From Tetrapyrgos nigripes (Eukaryota > Basidiomycota > Agaricomycetes > Agaricales > Campanellaceae): a stretch of DNA of 64,000 nt. Numbering within the stretch: the stretch's first letter is position 1; the number at the start of each line of letters is the position of its first letter. Positions 32,313-44,748 of this stretch are shown one piece after another. The notes under the pieces were generated by a model. That model did not search any database. It saw only the letters and a list, made by a program, of their open reading frames with translations, and was not told where the DNA came from. The DNA lies in assembly GCA_013368315.1 (NCBI GenBank), contig JAACJM010000013.1, positions 1 through 64,000 of the forward strand, in the 5' to 3' direction. A program made the translations under genes and the position numbers.

Positions 32313-35300
32313 ATGGAGTCCATCAATCCTGTCGACAACTCGTCTGACGTCTTCTCGTTCAATAACGACGAAGAGCTCAGTAAGCGACTGCGCTTTGTAA
32401 AGGAGGTAAATTCCCTCTTCAAGTTCGCGTACCTAGGTTCATTCTACTCACCGTACCTTTTCAGAATGGATGTGGAAACTGGGGAAGCGTTTGGCTTTGC
32501 GAACCCAAGACCAAGGAGATTCTGTCATCGGACGAGGCCTTCGACAAGACGTTGAAGCGCCATTTCGCTGTCAAGTTGGTTCATCGTGACAAGGAGTCCA
32601 AGACGAGTGCTGCTCGAGTCAAGTCATTGTATGCTCCTCGTTCTTGCTGTCCCTGAGCTTTGTGGCTAAGCATAGCGTGTTTTCATGACAGATGGAACGA
32701 AATGAAGATTGTCCGACGCTTCAAGTCTGACCCTCATCCCTCTATCATATCCTTTCACTCGTTCCTTCTCACACCTTCATATGCCCTTATCACTATGTGC
32801 GCGCGATTTTGCATGCTGCGCCCATGTTTATCACTCTAATGACGCGTCTTTCTTCATTGTAGGGCCTACCATCCCGACCTCGTTACCGTGCAAGTGAGCG
32901 AGTCTCACGCGCGAGTTTGGTTCCGTTATCTTCTGTCTGCAGTGGAATTCCTTCATAAGCGTGGTGTTGTTCATAATGATATCAAGTACGTGTTCCGTAG
33001 CATCCCCGAATCGATTTTTACTGACTTTTTGCCAGACCTGCCAACATTTTACTCTCATCCAAGGGTATCCCAATATTATGTGACTTTGGCTTTGCCGAAG
33101 CTTATGATCTCAACTCTACCACTGCTTTCCACAGCAAGTTCGCCTATGGTACTCCGGAGGCAAGTGTTCTCACTGACGTGTTCCGTTTTCCTGTGTGTGT
33201 GACGCTTTTGTAGTATCTGGCCCCCGAACGCGCCCGTGGAATTCCTCATGATACACGAAAATCTGATGTCTGGTCACTTGGAGTAACTTTCTTTGAAATA
33301 CTCGTTGGCCGGACACCCTTTGAAGAGTCTGATCAAGAACAATGCTTATCGCAAGACGATTTGCAAAAGTACTGGGCGCGAACTGTATGTTATTTTTCGA
33401 CGACGTCTGGCGTCATTGTTGAGCATTTTCCCTCCAGCTTCGTGGCAAATGGGTCGGCACATGGAAAATGTCCAAAGGCGCAGAACGACTTCTCAAGCGT
33501 ATGCTTTCACCCAATGCGGATCTTCGATGCACGGCAACTGAAGCTATACGAGATATTTATTGGATGCAAGATACTTCATCCTCACACAGTACGTTCCTCC
33601 TTATCTTGCTTTTTAGATACAGCTGACTTCGATTTGACCATAGGGAGGTCTTCAAGCTACACTTCCTCCATCATCTTTGAGAAAGACTTGTCTAAATTGG
33701 CTGAGATGTCTCCGCCTCGGGTTCACTCTCCTCGTAACACGCGTTTGGAAAGTCCAGGTTCGCCTCCAGGTTTATCACCGAAATCTGGAGATATGCATCA
33801 TCGTGCTGTGACGAAGTCCAAATCGCAACCGAAAGTGAATGCGGCAAGAAGTGAGTAGGCTCTGTCCAACCCATCAAACATGTTTCATCTGACGATCATT
33901 CCTTCAAGCTCAAGTACAAGCCCGGAAGCGCGTACCTGTCCCCAATGTCGTCGATCTTTCACCTATAAAAGCTTCGCCACCTACAACTCCGACAACTCCG
34001 ATGTCTCCTTCGCCCAACAACAGTACCTCAATCCAAGGTCGTATTGTTTCTGTTCATTCCTCACCAAACAGACGACAACCTTTGGGAGCCATCGATACTC
34101 GTGGACGTGGTAACGTTCCTCCTGCAAGACTGGCTGCTCAACCCTCTATCGACAAACTTGCAGAGAAACACAAAGGTCGGATGCTGAGTGACCTTGTTGG
34201 GCCTAATCCCCATGCTAGGAAAGGCAAGGGGAAAGAAAACCATGTCAGCCAGAGAGTGAGGGATTGGGAGCGAGAGCGTGAACGGCTAAGGGAGATGTCT
34301 CGATTAGAGGAGTTGGATAAGGACACAGAGACGGAACAAGAACAGGAGACTGAGCCTGAAGTTCAGGAAGACAAGGAGGACGCCAAAAGGACGGGTCTGA
34401 GCATCAGCCGTAATGCTGTTAACTTGATTGAGACTGAGACTCCGGTCTCTGCTCCCGCAAGTTCCACGCATCTTCCTGGTAATTATATCTTTCTGCTATC
34501 TCCTCGTCCTAGACTGATTGACTTGACGTTTGTATAGATCTTGTCTTTTCTCCTAGTGATGAGAACGTTTCTCGGATGGCTCCTCGTCCTTCACGAAGTG
34601 GTTTCAAACATAGAGTCAAGTCCTCTATAGGTTGGTGTTTGAAGTCATGCTCCTTGAGTTTGCCTTGACCTTGGTTTCAGATAAGACGATGCAGAGATAC
34701 AAGCCATCCAGTATGAGAGGCCATAATCGTCGAGTGTCTGTCGAACAGTCGGATATGGAATCCCGAGCTGAACAAACCGAGAGGGAATCCTGGGAGGATG
34801 AAGATGTCTGCCGTCAAGGTTTGTATATTGGTTCAATGACTGCGCAGGATATGAAACTCATGTTCTAGCAGCGAAAACATCTCTCCCTGTGGTGCGACAT
34901 GCTCTTCGTAACGAGCAGGTGGCAGCAGACAATCGCCTTGACAGGATGAGTCTCTGGATGCGCAACGTAGAGCGTAAGTTCCCCAGTATATTTACTTGTT
35001 ATCCATGTTGACCTTTTCTTCAGAGGTTGTCGAAGATGCTCGTCAAAACTTCAACACTGCAACTAGCAAAGAGTCACCGCTACCTCCGCTGCCCCTTCCT
35101 CCGTCTCGCTCTACATCTGGTGCCAATCGAAGCAACCGTTCTTCTCGACTTCCTCGCAAAATCCTCGCAGCCAGTCAAATCTTTGACCAGTCTTTCTCTC
35201 CTGAAGATCAGTCCATGTCATCCTACGTGACATCGGTCTATGCATCTTCAAGCAATCCTGCTGGCTCACCGAAGCCTGAGGAGGACAAGGCGAAGGCGAT

Positions 35301-36166
35301 TGACATATCGGCTAAGCTTCAGACACCACCTCGACGACGTGCGACGGTTTCGACTCGTTCGCCTGAGCCTCTTGTGGGACCCCAGGTAGTCATCAACGCC
35401 CCAGAGGACAGTTCACCTTCCAGGCGTAAGGAGAAGAGCAAGTCTCATGCAGATCTTTTGCAACTTCGCATTGCACCGACTTCGTCGATTGAGCCTGAGG
35501 CTCGCAAAGGTGAGGATCTTCTATTCAATGGGCCAAAATTGAAGTTGACGCTTTTTACTAGAAATGTCTCCGGCGACCTCACCACGGCTATCTGCAGTTG
35601 TCGACAGAGACTTGTTTGTTGCACCTCCAAAGGGTAGCATACGCATGGACCTTTCAGACGATTCTCGGACATCTTCACCTGCTATTGCCAGCAAATCCCT
35701 CGACGAGCTGACGTCATCACCACTTCGTGTGGACCCTTACCCTCCTCGCAACGCCTCAGGCGCCAATCCTCCAGTTCCAGACACACCAACTCAGCGACGT
35801 GTCGAAAACGTTTATGACCGATTCCTCATGGCAACCTCTGGTGTCAAACGTGTCGGAAAAGGCTACCAAAGCGAGAATGTCGTGCCGATCCACAACACTA
35901 TCAGTCATTCCAACTTTTCCAACATCAAACAGAACCACAGAGCGTTTTATTCGGTGCGCAAGCCCATGCCTCCGCCTGTGTCTAGTGAGGACCATCAGAG
36001 GCAGTCTGTTTCTGTTGATGAGTTGGGGATGATGACGTATCATGGTGCTGGTACTGTTTCACCTGGTAACAAGGATGAGGGTAAGGCGACGATTACTCTT
36101 GTTCGTCGTGCTTTCAAGGCCATGGTCCCGGGCAAGACGATGAACAGAAGGTCTCGCATGAACTAG
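32313..36166 (+). CDS. Ser/Thr protein kinase with long disordered C-terminus
   Basis: Fourteen exons sum to 3,135 bp (1,044 residues). The kinase domain is N-terminal (about 30-345): Gly-rich loop NGCGNWGSVW, catalytic Lys in HFAVKLVHR, catalytic loop VVHNDIKPANIL (HND instead of HRD), CDFGFAEAY, an APE-type YLAPER and WSLGVTFFEILVGRTPF. Replacement of Arg in HRD suggests regulation does not depend on activation-loop phosphorylation (inference). The rest is Ser/Pro/Arg-rich with an acidic coiled region (about 500-560) and SPR/SPK sites that could be phosphorylated. The exon 5/6 intron (33160-33213) is of the GC-AG type. The orthologue is not recognised; a cell-cycle or polarity role is possible but unsupported. 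Confidence 0.85.
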
Positions 36167-37845
36167 TGTTTGGAGAACAATAACTTTATCTCTCCCGTCA
36201 TCTTTTTCTGTCTATATCTCTATTTTCATCTCGTTTGTTTTATCTGGTCATTTTTCTCTTTTCGTCTTCATTTTTTGATTCATCGTGTCATTGTCATCAC
36301 TACCGATTAACTTCATTTTTCTTTGCAATTTTGCATACTTGTATTTATTCTCTCGTCTCTGCTTTGCAAGACCCATTATCCTGTCACACTCATTCTCATT
36401 TCTCTGTCATCCTCATTTGGCATTATGTTTATATCTTCAGCATTTCTGCATCCATCTGCATTCTGTCTACTTTTTTTGTTACTTATACATTCTTCCCTCG
36501 TAAATAAGTCGACCTTGTTTTCTGTCATCGTTGTGTAATTGCTGTCGAAGTTTCTTTCCTCTCCTCCACTCTCCTCACTCTTCTCTTCCCCTGGACCTTG
36601 ATTCACACTAACCCTCGCTAACCGCTCCGTGTGTTTTACTATCTTCCCTTTTTGCTTCTCCTTCTGCCAACGATTTTTGTTATTCTGTTATTCTGTTTGC
36701 TCAAGATGCTGATTATGATCATGATTTTAAGTACAAGTACTCACTTACATAGCTGGCACTACTTATGATTTAAAACGTTACGTCTCCCTCGCCCTCGATG
36801 AACTCTTTTTGACTCTTTTTTTGGCTACGATTAGTTTATGCACGCATCTGTTACGGACGCATGTTTGTTCACGTTCACGGTTCTTAGCAGTAGAACCCAA
36901 GTCCTGCCCTGATATTTTGCAATGCCTGTCATGTTCACTGTTCACCGTTCACGATTGCGAGTTGTTTCACCAGTACCTTCTTATCATTCATGATCACGGT
37001 CATTGTCGATGTCAATAATTTTATTTCTTTATTTCTTTCTATTGAAACGTACGTAAATGGCTTGAAGAGACGAAGCAAGCGCAAGCCCAAACTTTGAAGG
37101 ATCTCCGAGGAAGCTTAGTAAAGAAGCTACCGTCGTGTTGATCACGCGCACAAGACGCGTAAATAGGGGCAAAGAACGCGCGGTCTTACTTTGGGAGAAA
37201 AAGGCCTATAAAGCTCAAGAAGGCTCTTTAGTCTTTTCCCACATTTTCTGAACTAGACGAGTTTATGGTTGTAGGGCTAGTAACTGTACTGATGCCCATG
37301 TGTATGTGGTCAAGTGGACATTGGAGACTTCAGCCGCGTACACCGTGACAGTCGGGAAAAGACCAGGCAATTCGGGTGGACCGGCTTCAACAGACTGGCT
37401 GGTATATATGTGTCGTGGAGGAGGGTCCTTTAAAGTTCAGACGTTGGAGCGATAAGAGGACAGGACAAGAAGGTATGGGTCCAGGGTTCGAGAGAATGAC
37501 AACTTTTTGGCACTGGTCGGGCTTCTGACAGTGATAAACGACGGACACGTGTGCTCCAAATTGGTAGATCATAGAACAGCTGATAGCTCCTTCGAGTCGA
37601 GGGTGCAAGCTGCAAGACCCGGGCGAAAGCTTTGCAGACCCTTGCAGACCCTGACAATTGAAGAGCAGTTTGAAAAGTTCATTTTACTCGGTGTAGACAA
37701 ACACCGGAGTTGTTCAAACTGACAGACCGTTTCAGCAACATGGAGAGAAAAAAATAATGGAATTGATTAATCTTTCCGAAAAAGGCAAGCGATTAGATTG
37801 GATGCGCGGGACCTGTTGAAGAACCCTTTGTTGTCATCGACCACC
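36167..37845. other. intergenic, pyrimidine-rich then gene-free
   Basis: 36170-36680 is strongly T/C-rich on the plus strand, probably the 3' untranslated region of the kinase gene. The rest shows no gene; the final ~100 bp is the promoter and leader of the next gene. Confidence 0.5.
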
Positions 37846-40800
37846 ATGGTGGGCTCTCCCAATTCCCTCGGTTCCCTCTCCTCTCCCTCTCCCTCTCCCT
37901 CGCCACCGCCATCTGCTTCCAAATCTACACATGCCGAACCCAACGCAGCTCTTGACTCGGACTCCGAACTCTCAGAGTTGACCGAGGAAGACCAGGAAGC
38001 AGAAAAACAGAAACGAAAGCAGGCTTCCAATTCCAGGCGATCTCGTCTTATCAACGGTAGAGGAGCTTCGGGCTCACGCCCATCGCGTCGTGGAGGTCGA
38101 AGAAAACGGGGTAGTATTGTTCCTCAAGCCATGTGGGGGTGGGCAGAGGCCAAGGCCCTGTCTGACGACGGCGGCGATAACGACAGAGGCAAAGTCGTCG
38201 GTCCAAAGGGTATCCTTGTCGATTTGGAAGGTGCCATGGATGAAGGAGGCTCAAAGACCCCAGCTACGTTCATCACGTCTCCAAAAAATCTCCCCAACAC
38301 CCAAACTTCCCAGTCCCATACATCTGCTGCTGCTGCTGAGGGCAGTAGTAGTCATACCATCCAATCCATTGTCGAAAGGCAGCTTGCTGTCGATGTTCCT
38401 ATCAACCCGCTAGACGTGCTCACGACAGCTGCAGCGGAAGTGGTCAAATCCGTCGAGGCGCCTGCCGGTGATGATGAGACAGAGTCTGAAAGCGAAGAAC
38501 CCCAAGCCATTCAACCGTCTGAAGAGGTTTCTGCGGCAGAAACTGATTCCGATGCTGAGGATGGGCCCGCCGCCGCCATTGCAGCCGACGAGTTGGAGGA
38601 GGACGGTGACGCAGGTATGATCCTTTCTACTCAGTCCATTTTACAATTACCAACTGCCCCTCTATTTCAGCCCGTACAAAACCCGGTCGTACTTCTACAT
38701 CCAGCATCGCATCATCGCGTTCAACTCCAATCTCTTCGCGGTCACCATCCCCTACTGCGCCATTGGAAGCTGCCGTAACAATACTCGGTACTGCCAAAGC
38801 TCAAGTTGAGGAGGATGAAATTGAAGAAGAGGAAGTTGACGATGTAGCGGCTCCCGACATCCTCGATGATAGTGCTACCGTTCCCACCAAGACTAAGCCG
38901 AAATCCAAGTCGAAGCCTCATATGGCTATTGCAATACCTGAGCCTGAAATTGACTTGGATGTCGACCAAAACCCTGACATCGACATGGAGGTGGAAATTG
39001 AAGTCGAAGCTGACGTTGATATAAAAGAGGATGATATCGAAGACGAGAAGGAAGATGAAAAGGAGGTAGATGATGAGGAAAAGGAAGACGACGTCGATGA
39101 CGTTAAAGAAGAAGAGGAAGAGGAGAAGGAGAGGAGGAGGAGGAAGAAGAAGAAATCGAGCTTCCACCTGCACACAGAATCGAGGCTCTAGATGTTCTAG
39201 CCACTATTGAGCTCAAATTTGCTCTTTTGAGGGAGAAATTATATGTAGAGAAGATGGAAGAGCTGGCTTGGGAAGAAAGCCTCGTTGCCGATGGTGTGTT
39301 ACCTACTGTTCTTCAAATTATATCAATTCTGACCTCTTCGTCTCTTTATAGGCACTCATCCCGAGTTAATACACTTGCATGGCGAACTGTCACGTAGGAA
39401 AGACAAACGGCTAGAGTTAGCAACGAAGAAACGTGCTTTTGAAGTCGCCAACCTCCATAAAAGGAGGAAGTTAGATGAAGATGGTACCTGGAGCTGGTGG
39501 AAGGTAAGAAAGCTGTCTGTATGCCTTCGATGTAATTTCACTTCTGACATGCTGTTTGGTCAGCTTGCTCGCGATGAATTACAGACGGAGATGATTGCTG
39601 AAACGAATAGAAAAAGACGAAGACTAGAGAGAGATCGGAGAGCTGTAGAAAGACCCCAACCTGGTATGTTCCCATACTTTTACTGTCTTGAAAGGACCTC
39701 ATCATAGGATTTCCTGTGCAGTTCGACGAATTCCCCAACCACCGACTGAATTACTTCTATCTCCTCCTACCCTACGCAAGGTCATTAAAGCGGACCCTTT
39801 CAATATCAAACCCCAACACACGAAACGCGAAGACCGAGTCAGCAAACGAAATGGTCTCGCTGGCCATTTCTCTACGGCTATTGACAGGCCCAGCTCCCTA
39901 GCATACCCCGAACTAGCTACGCTGAACTCTTCTGATGTTAGGTCCGACTTGGACCTTCTAGCATCTTTCAAACGTCCGGCCCAACCTCCTCCCGCTCAGC
40001 CAATGTTTGATGGACATCCTATTGGGCACGGTCTCCCTAACAGGATAAACACACCCAATGCGATGATTCCCCCTTCCATGCCTCCGAACATGTATGACCA
40101 TCCGTACGGTGCTCCTCCTCCTCCAATGAACGACAACTTTGCACCGTTTGGAGCGCCAGGTGGTCGAAGCATTGTCTCGCAGTCAAACATGCATCCACAA
40201 GGCCTCTCTCCATATGCCAATGCGCCTTCGCTTGGACCTGGACCCGGTATGGGACAAGGCGGTCGTCCAGGATCTAGTGCTGGTCCTTCATCAGCTGGAC
40301 CCAGTCGTCCATACCATATTCACCGGCCGCCTTCGCCGATTATGTCCAACCAACCTGCATTAGGCCATGGAGCTCATGGTTCTTCGCCCTTCACTCAGGC
40401 TGGGATGGGGCCCATTGAACGGGAACAGGAGATGTTGTTACATAGTAGACCATCGTCGTCCTTTAATGACGGTGGACAACCTCAAGGTCCTCCCCCTGGA
40501 TATGGAAGGAGATCACCATCGCCTTCTGGCTCAATGCACGCTGGATCCTCATTAGGCAGAGTCCATGGAATGGGCTACGATGACCGTGTACCCGTCAAAG
40601 TCAATTTCCGAGACGAGAGGGAGCGGGAAGCTCTACTCAATTCAAAAGATCCCGAAATCCAGCATGCTTTGATGAACTCAAAGGACCCCGAGGTCAGGCA
40701 GTTTATGGCTGATCGTGATCGAAACATGTCCATGCATGCGGAGGCGGAGTACATGAGCAGGTTGAACAGGTCAAGCAAGGATGAAGTGTTAGACAGGCAC

Positions 40801-41982
40801 TTTCCACCGAATGGTCCTTACAGAGACCAGGACATTATGATGGATCGTGTGATGGACCGCGACATGAGACAGTCATTCGGTCCGACGTCTGAAAGGGAAA
40901 AGGAACGACTTCGACGAGAAGAGATGTACAAGCACAACGTTCCCCACCATTACCGACAGCCCAATCACCACCACCATCACCACAAGCCGCATCATCATCA
41001 TGTAGTCCATCATCATCACGTCCGGCAGTCGTCTAATGCTACTCCTGCATCAACTTCTCCTCGTCAGGCAAACCTTAGTCCAAGAATGTCCAGAGGAGAA
41101 CCTGCTGAAAACGGAGTGTATAACAGAGCGCTGCCTCCTCAAAGTCATCCTCCTCCTCCTCCTTCTCATCCTACAGAAGCCATCAACCTCTCCTCTAAAG
41201 GTCCTCCGCCGTCGTCCGTGCCCTGGAAAGGTGAAGACGTCCAAGGTCGGGACTACCGTGACTCGAGAAAAATAAATAGCCGTCCACCCTCTGGACCTCC
41301 CTTGTTACCGGGCGATGAGCGCGAGCGGGATAGGCACATTCCAGTGCCTTTTGCTATGGGTTCCTCCCAGCCTTCGTCTGCCGTTCATTCTAACGGTCCT
41401 TCTTCCACTTCCTCTCCTAGACCAGCATGGAATACCACAGACCATGATGATAACTATCGTTCCGGTACACATCCTCCTCCTCCTGGTTCTCCGGGCCATC
41501 GCTTTGCTTCGTCAACAAGTCAGATGCATCCGCTCGGAAGGAACGGTTCTCACGTTCCGGCTGGATCCTCTGGACCTCAATCACCCCCACGATCACGAGC
41601 ATACCGTCCACCTAGTCCATCCATCGTGCCTCCTGGACCTACACGTTCCCCAACAAGATACCGTGAAAGATCATCTCCCCCAATGAACCATAGCAAAATC
41701 ATTCGTCCAGGTTCCCCGTCATTACCCGTACCAGGGCGACCTGCAAGTGCTACCTCGCCACCGGCACCTTCGTCCGGGCCACCACCTATAGATGTGATGA
41801 AAAATGGAACAAAGCCTTCGTCACCAGATGTTACCAGGAGTAACGGTAGTGGAGTGCTGATATCTTCTACCCCTCGTCTGATTGGAACTCATATTGAAAA
41901 ATCGGCCTTATCACCAAGGCTGTCTTCAAATACTTCGCCTCCTAAAATGAGCGTTCCCCAGATAGTTGATAGCCATTCGTAG
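37846..41982 (+). CDS. SDS3: Sds3-like subunit of the Sin3 histone deacetylase complex
   Basis: The ATG at 37846 lies in CCACCATGG. Exons 37846-38614, 38671-39293, 39352-39503, 39564-39663 and 39722-41982. The Sds3/Dep1/BRMS1 coiled coil is clear: LDVLATIELKFALLREKLYV, ELIHLHGELSRRKDKRLELA, LARDELQTEMIAETNRKRR, ending RRIPQPPTEL. Family members bridge Sin3 and Rpd3/HDAC1 and repress transcription. A Glu/Asp-rich stretch precedes the domain. A ~700-residue Pro/Ser/Gly-rich tail follows, with a His-rich run at about 40966-41020. Exons total 3,905 bp, one short of a multiple of three: the frame breaks in the purine-only run 39100-39155, most likely a missing base in the assembly. Confidence 0.85.
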
Positions 41983-44748
41983 TATTGATTAGCCTGTAGG
42001 TGGATGGATCAGGTCGTGAGCTAGGCAGCGGTACCGTTGTCGGTTGGCGGATAGTGCGATATTTTATTTGTCTATTTTTTCCTCTTCTATGTGTTGCTCC
42101 AACCTCGTTCCTATCCTACCCGATTCTCTCCCCATTTTTTGGTGGCTCTTTCATCTTGTCTCTGTAAGATCATCAATGTAATGTTTTCTTCTCAATTTGT
42201 CTCCTCATTCTCGGTTTATTCGTACATACATACATACTACCACAGGAGGTCGTTCTATACTAGTATGTCAATATATCTTGCTCGCTCTCTAGTCTTAGTC
42301 TATACGCATAGTTTCGAGTCCACGGAGCACCTTGTTCATAGTTGTATTTCTCCCCAATGCAGTCTTTTGCAATGGTATACGCCAAACGATCTGGCAAACG
42401 AGAGGATATTGATCCTCTGCGCCGGAAATAGTGGTGGGAACTGGTACTCAAGAAGTCGCCGGTTTGAAATTCAAGCAGTGTAAATTGGGTCCATGAAGGC
42501 ACAGCAGTGGGGTCGAAGAGGCAAGAAACGGGCGTTGAATCCTCTCACTTTTAACTGTGAACTTTAGTGACTCGAATGCAAGCACCATGTTGTAAGAAAT
42601 GCAAAAGAAATGGGCTCCTCACTTTCTTGAATTGGCCTCGGTTTTCTTCGGAACTACTCGGACAGACGAACTCTTCCGATTTTTGCCGCTGGTTTTCCAA
42701 TCGCACGAGCCCTGATCGCGACCAGGCGCACAGTAGTATATACCGTGCCAATCGCAAGTAGTCCTCAGTACTCGTCATATTTTCAAATCTTCGGGTAAAG
42801 ATTCGGCGTTACTAGGAGTTGCTTCGGACATACATATCTCCATTGATTTCCGGCTTTTGCCAATTATCGATATCAAGGACTTTTTGAGGGAATAGTGGCA
42901 TCGATTGCATCCACTCGCTTACGGCATTCAGGGCGGGTGGCGGGTGGCACCAGCGCCGTTCAGCAGTCGTTAAGCATTGCAAGCCTCAACGCAGCTCGAG
43001 TTGTACGCTGATCACTCAGTTGACATACGCTCTCAAGCATTCACTTAGCATTCACTGTCATCCAGCGATATGTAGACCCCAAATTTTCTTTCCGGCTCGA
43101 ATTGTAAGCTTCTAGTAGCTCCGACTCCGACGGGCTTTACTAACAGGTCATGATACTGACAGAATTCTGAGGCCAACTGAAAAAGCTCGAGGACCCGAAG
43201 AACTAGATCTGAATACTAGACCTCTTCTGCAACGAGATTTTTCAGAAGTTTTACACCATCATTCAGTTTTCCCTTTCAGAGTAGGTGGACCCGGGGCCTC
43301 TCAAAATTCTCGTTGCAGAGGTACCGGTCTACTGCGTCCTTAGATAATTAATATTTTGGGTTAGCACCGCTTCAGCTTGCATATGCATAACGAATGCTTT
43401 GACATTGTGGCGCTATGGCTTTCGACGACGCGTCGATCACAAGTTGGCTTCAAAGATTTTCTTTTATGGATCCTTCTCTATCCTTCTACGTAGTAGGAGA
43501 CCGTACGCGTGTCTTGAGATCAGCATGAAAGACTGAGTAGCTATCACAGATCAGACTTGGAACCGTCATCCCCAGTTGCCTTAACTATCAGAAGATAGTT
43601 TCCGAATTGAACGTCTGTGGAAATTAGTACTCATCAACTTAACACATTTCACAGTCCCGAGTCGTATTTGCAGAATTTCAAATGGGAAATCTTAACCCAA
43701 GTTTGGCAATTCCGAGTGGTGTGCGCAGCACCAGTTGTTGAAGGAGAGAAATTTGAAGTGCAGAAAAGTCTCGCAGCGTATATGGTGCATACACGGGAGC
43801 TGGAGCAAGGATCCACAAGTGGTTGTTAAGGGTTTGGATTATGAGATTTGAAGATACACCTGAGCGGTAGTGCGTGCCTAGCCTGAGAATTCCAGAGAAT
43901 CCTTCATCAGTTCCTGTCACCGGGCCTTGATTTGAAATATCCCTAGTAAAATGTAAGAATCTGTGGCAGAATACTGATAGAAAATAAGTACCAGAATCCA
44001 TTGCTTTGCTCACCAAGTAGGCTCTCAGTGTAGACAGGCCGAAAAGTGAGGTCAAGTACAAACACGTCTTTTGCATTCGAAACAAACGTTGATGCGAAGG
44101 AAATGGCAAATTTCTAAAAAGAGAATAGTCGGACGAGTACTCGGAGAACGTTAACGGCATGTTCTGTCATGGACTCGTGCATTCCGCTCAGAAAATTGAA
44201 GGAGATGAAAATCCGAAACACCCGTTGCGTGTTTTGAGCTTGATTCTGGCGCACCTGAGTCTGTGTCGCATGCATGCGCGCTCAGGAAGCAGTCATACAA
44301 TCGTCGTGGTAAATTGAGCACGGCAGATAACCAAACTGGGATATGAGGAAATTTTTTTTGTGACGTAGGGTCTAGACTGCAACTTGCTTGAAGGCTAGTC
44401 TGAATGGAGATAAATAAAAAATACTCTCTGCAATGATTGGCGAAAGTAGAGAGTTGGGTTGTATATTGCTAATAGGCAGAATTGGAAATTTTTATGGGCA
44501 TATCCGAAGATGAATTTGGAGGAAAGAAACGTGGAAGAGAGAGGAGCTGGAGAGGAGTCACTGGCAGAGAGTTAGATTTTGCTGGCGTGGGAAAGCGGAA
44601 TAGGTGTTCGGGCCGGAGGAAAAACGTCGATCGATGCTTCCGTTGATATTTTATGTTTTTAAATTAACAACAACGGTTTAGCCTTCGGCCCTCTCTTCCC
44701 CTTCGCCTCTGCTCGTCGTTGTCGACAGCGAGTAGTCCGTCGCCCTCA
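41983..44748. other. 2.8-kb gene-poor stretch
   Basis: The first part is the T/C-rich 3' region of the Sds3-like gene, the last ~300 bp the promoter of the zinc-cluster gene. A 160-codon minus ORF (43678-44160) has a possible intron but no recognisable family and is not called. Confidence 0.5.

Noticed and set aside
37798..37845. Start of the Sds3-like gene upstream of 37846
   Set aside because: The upstream frame begins with a non-ATG codon; the ATG at 37846 has an ideal CCACCATGG context.
43678..44160. 160-codon minus-strand ORF
   Set aside because: No family resemblance; a possible intron gives only a ~60-residue product. Not enough support for a gene.
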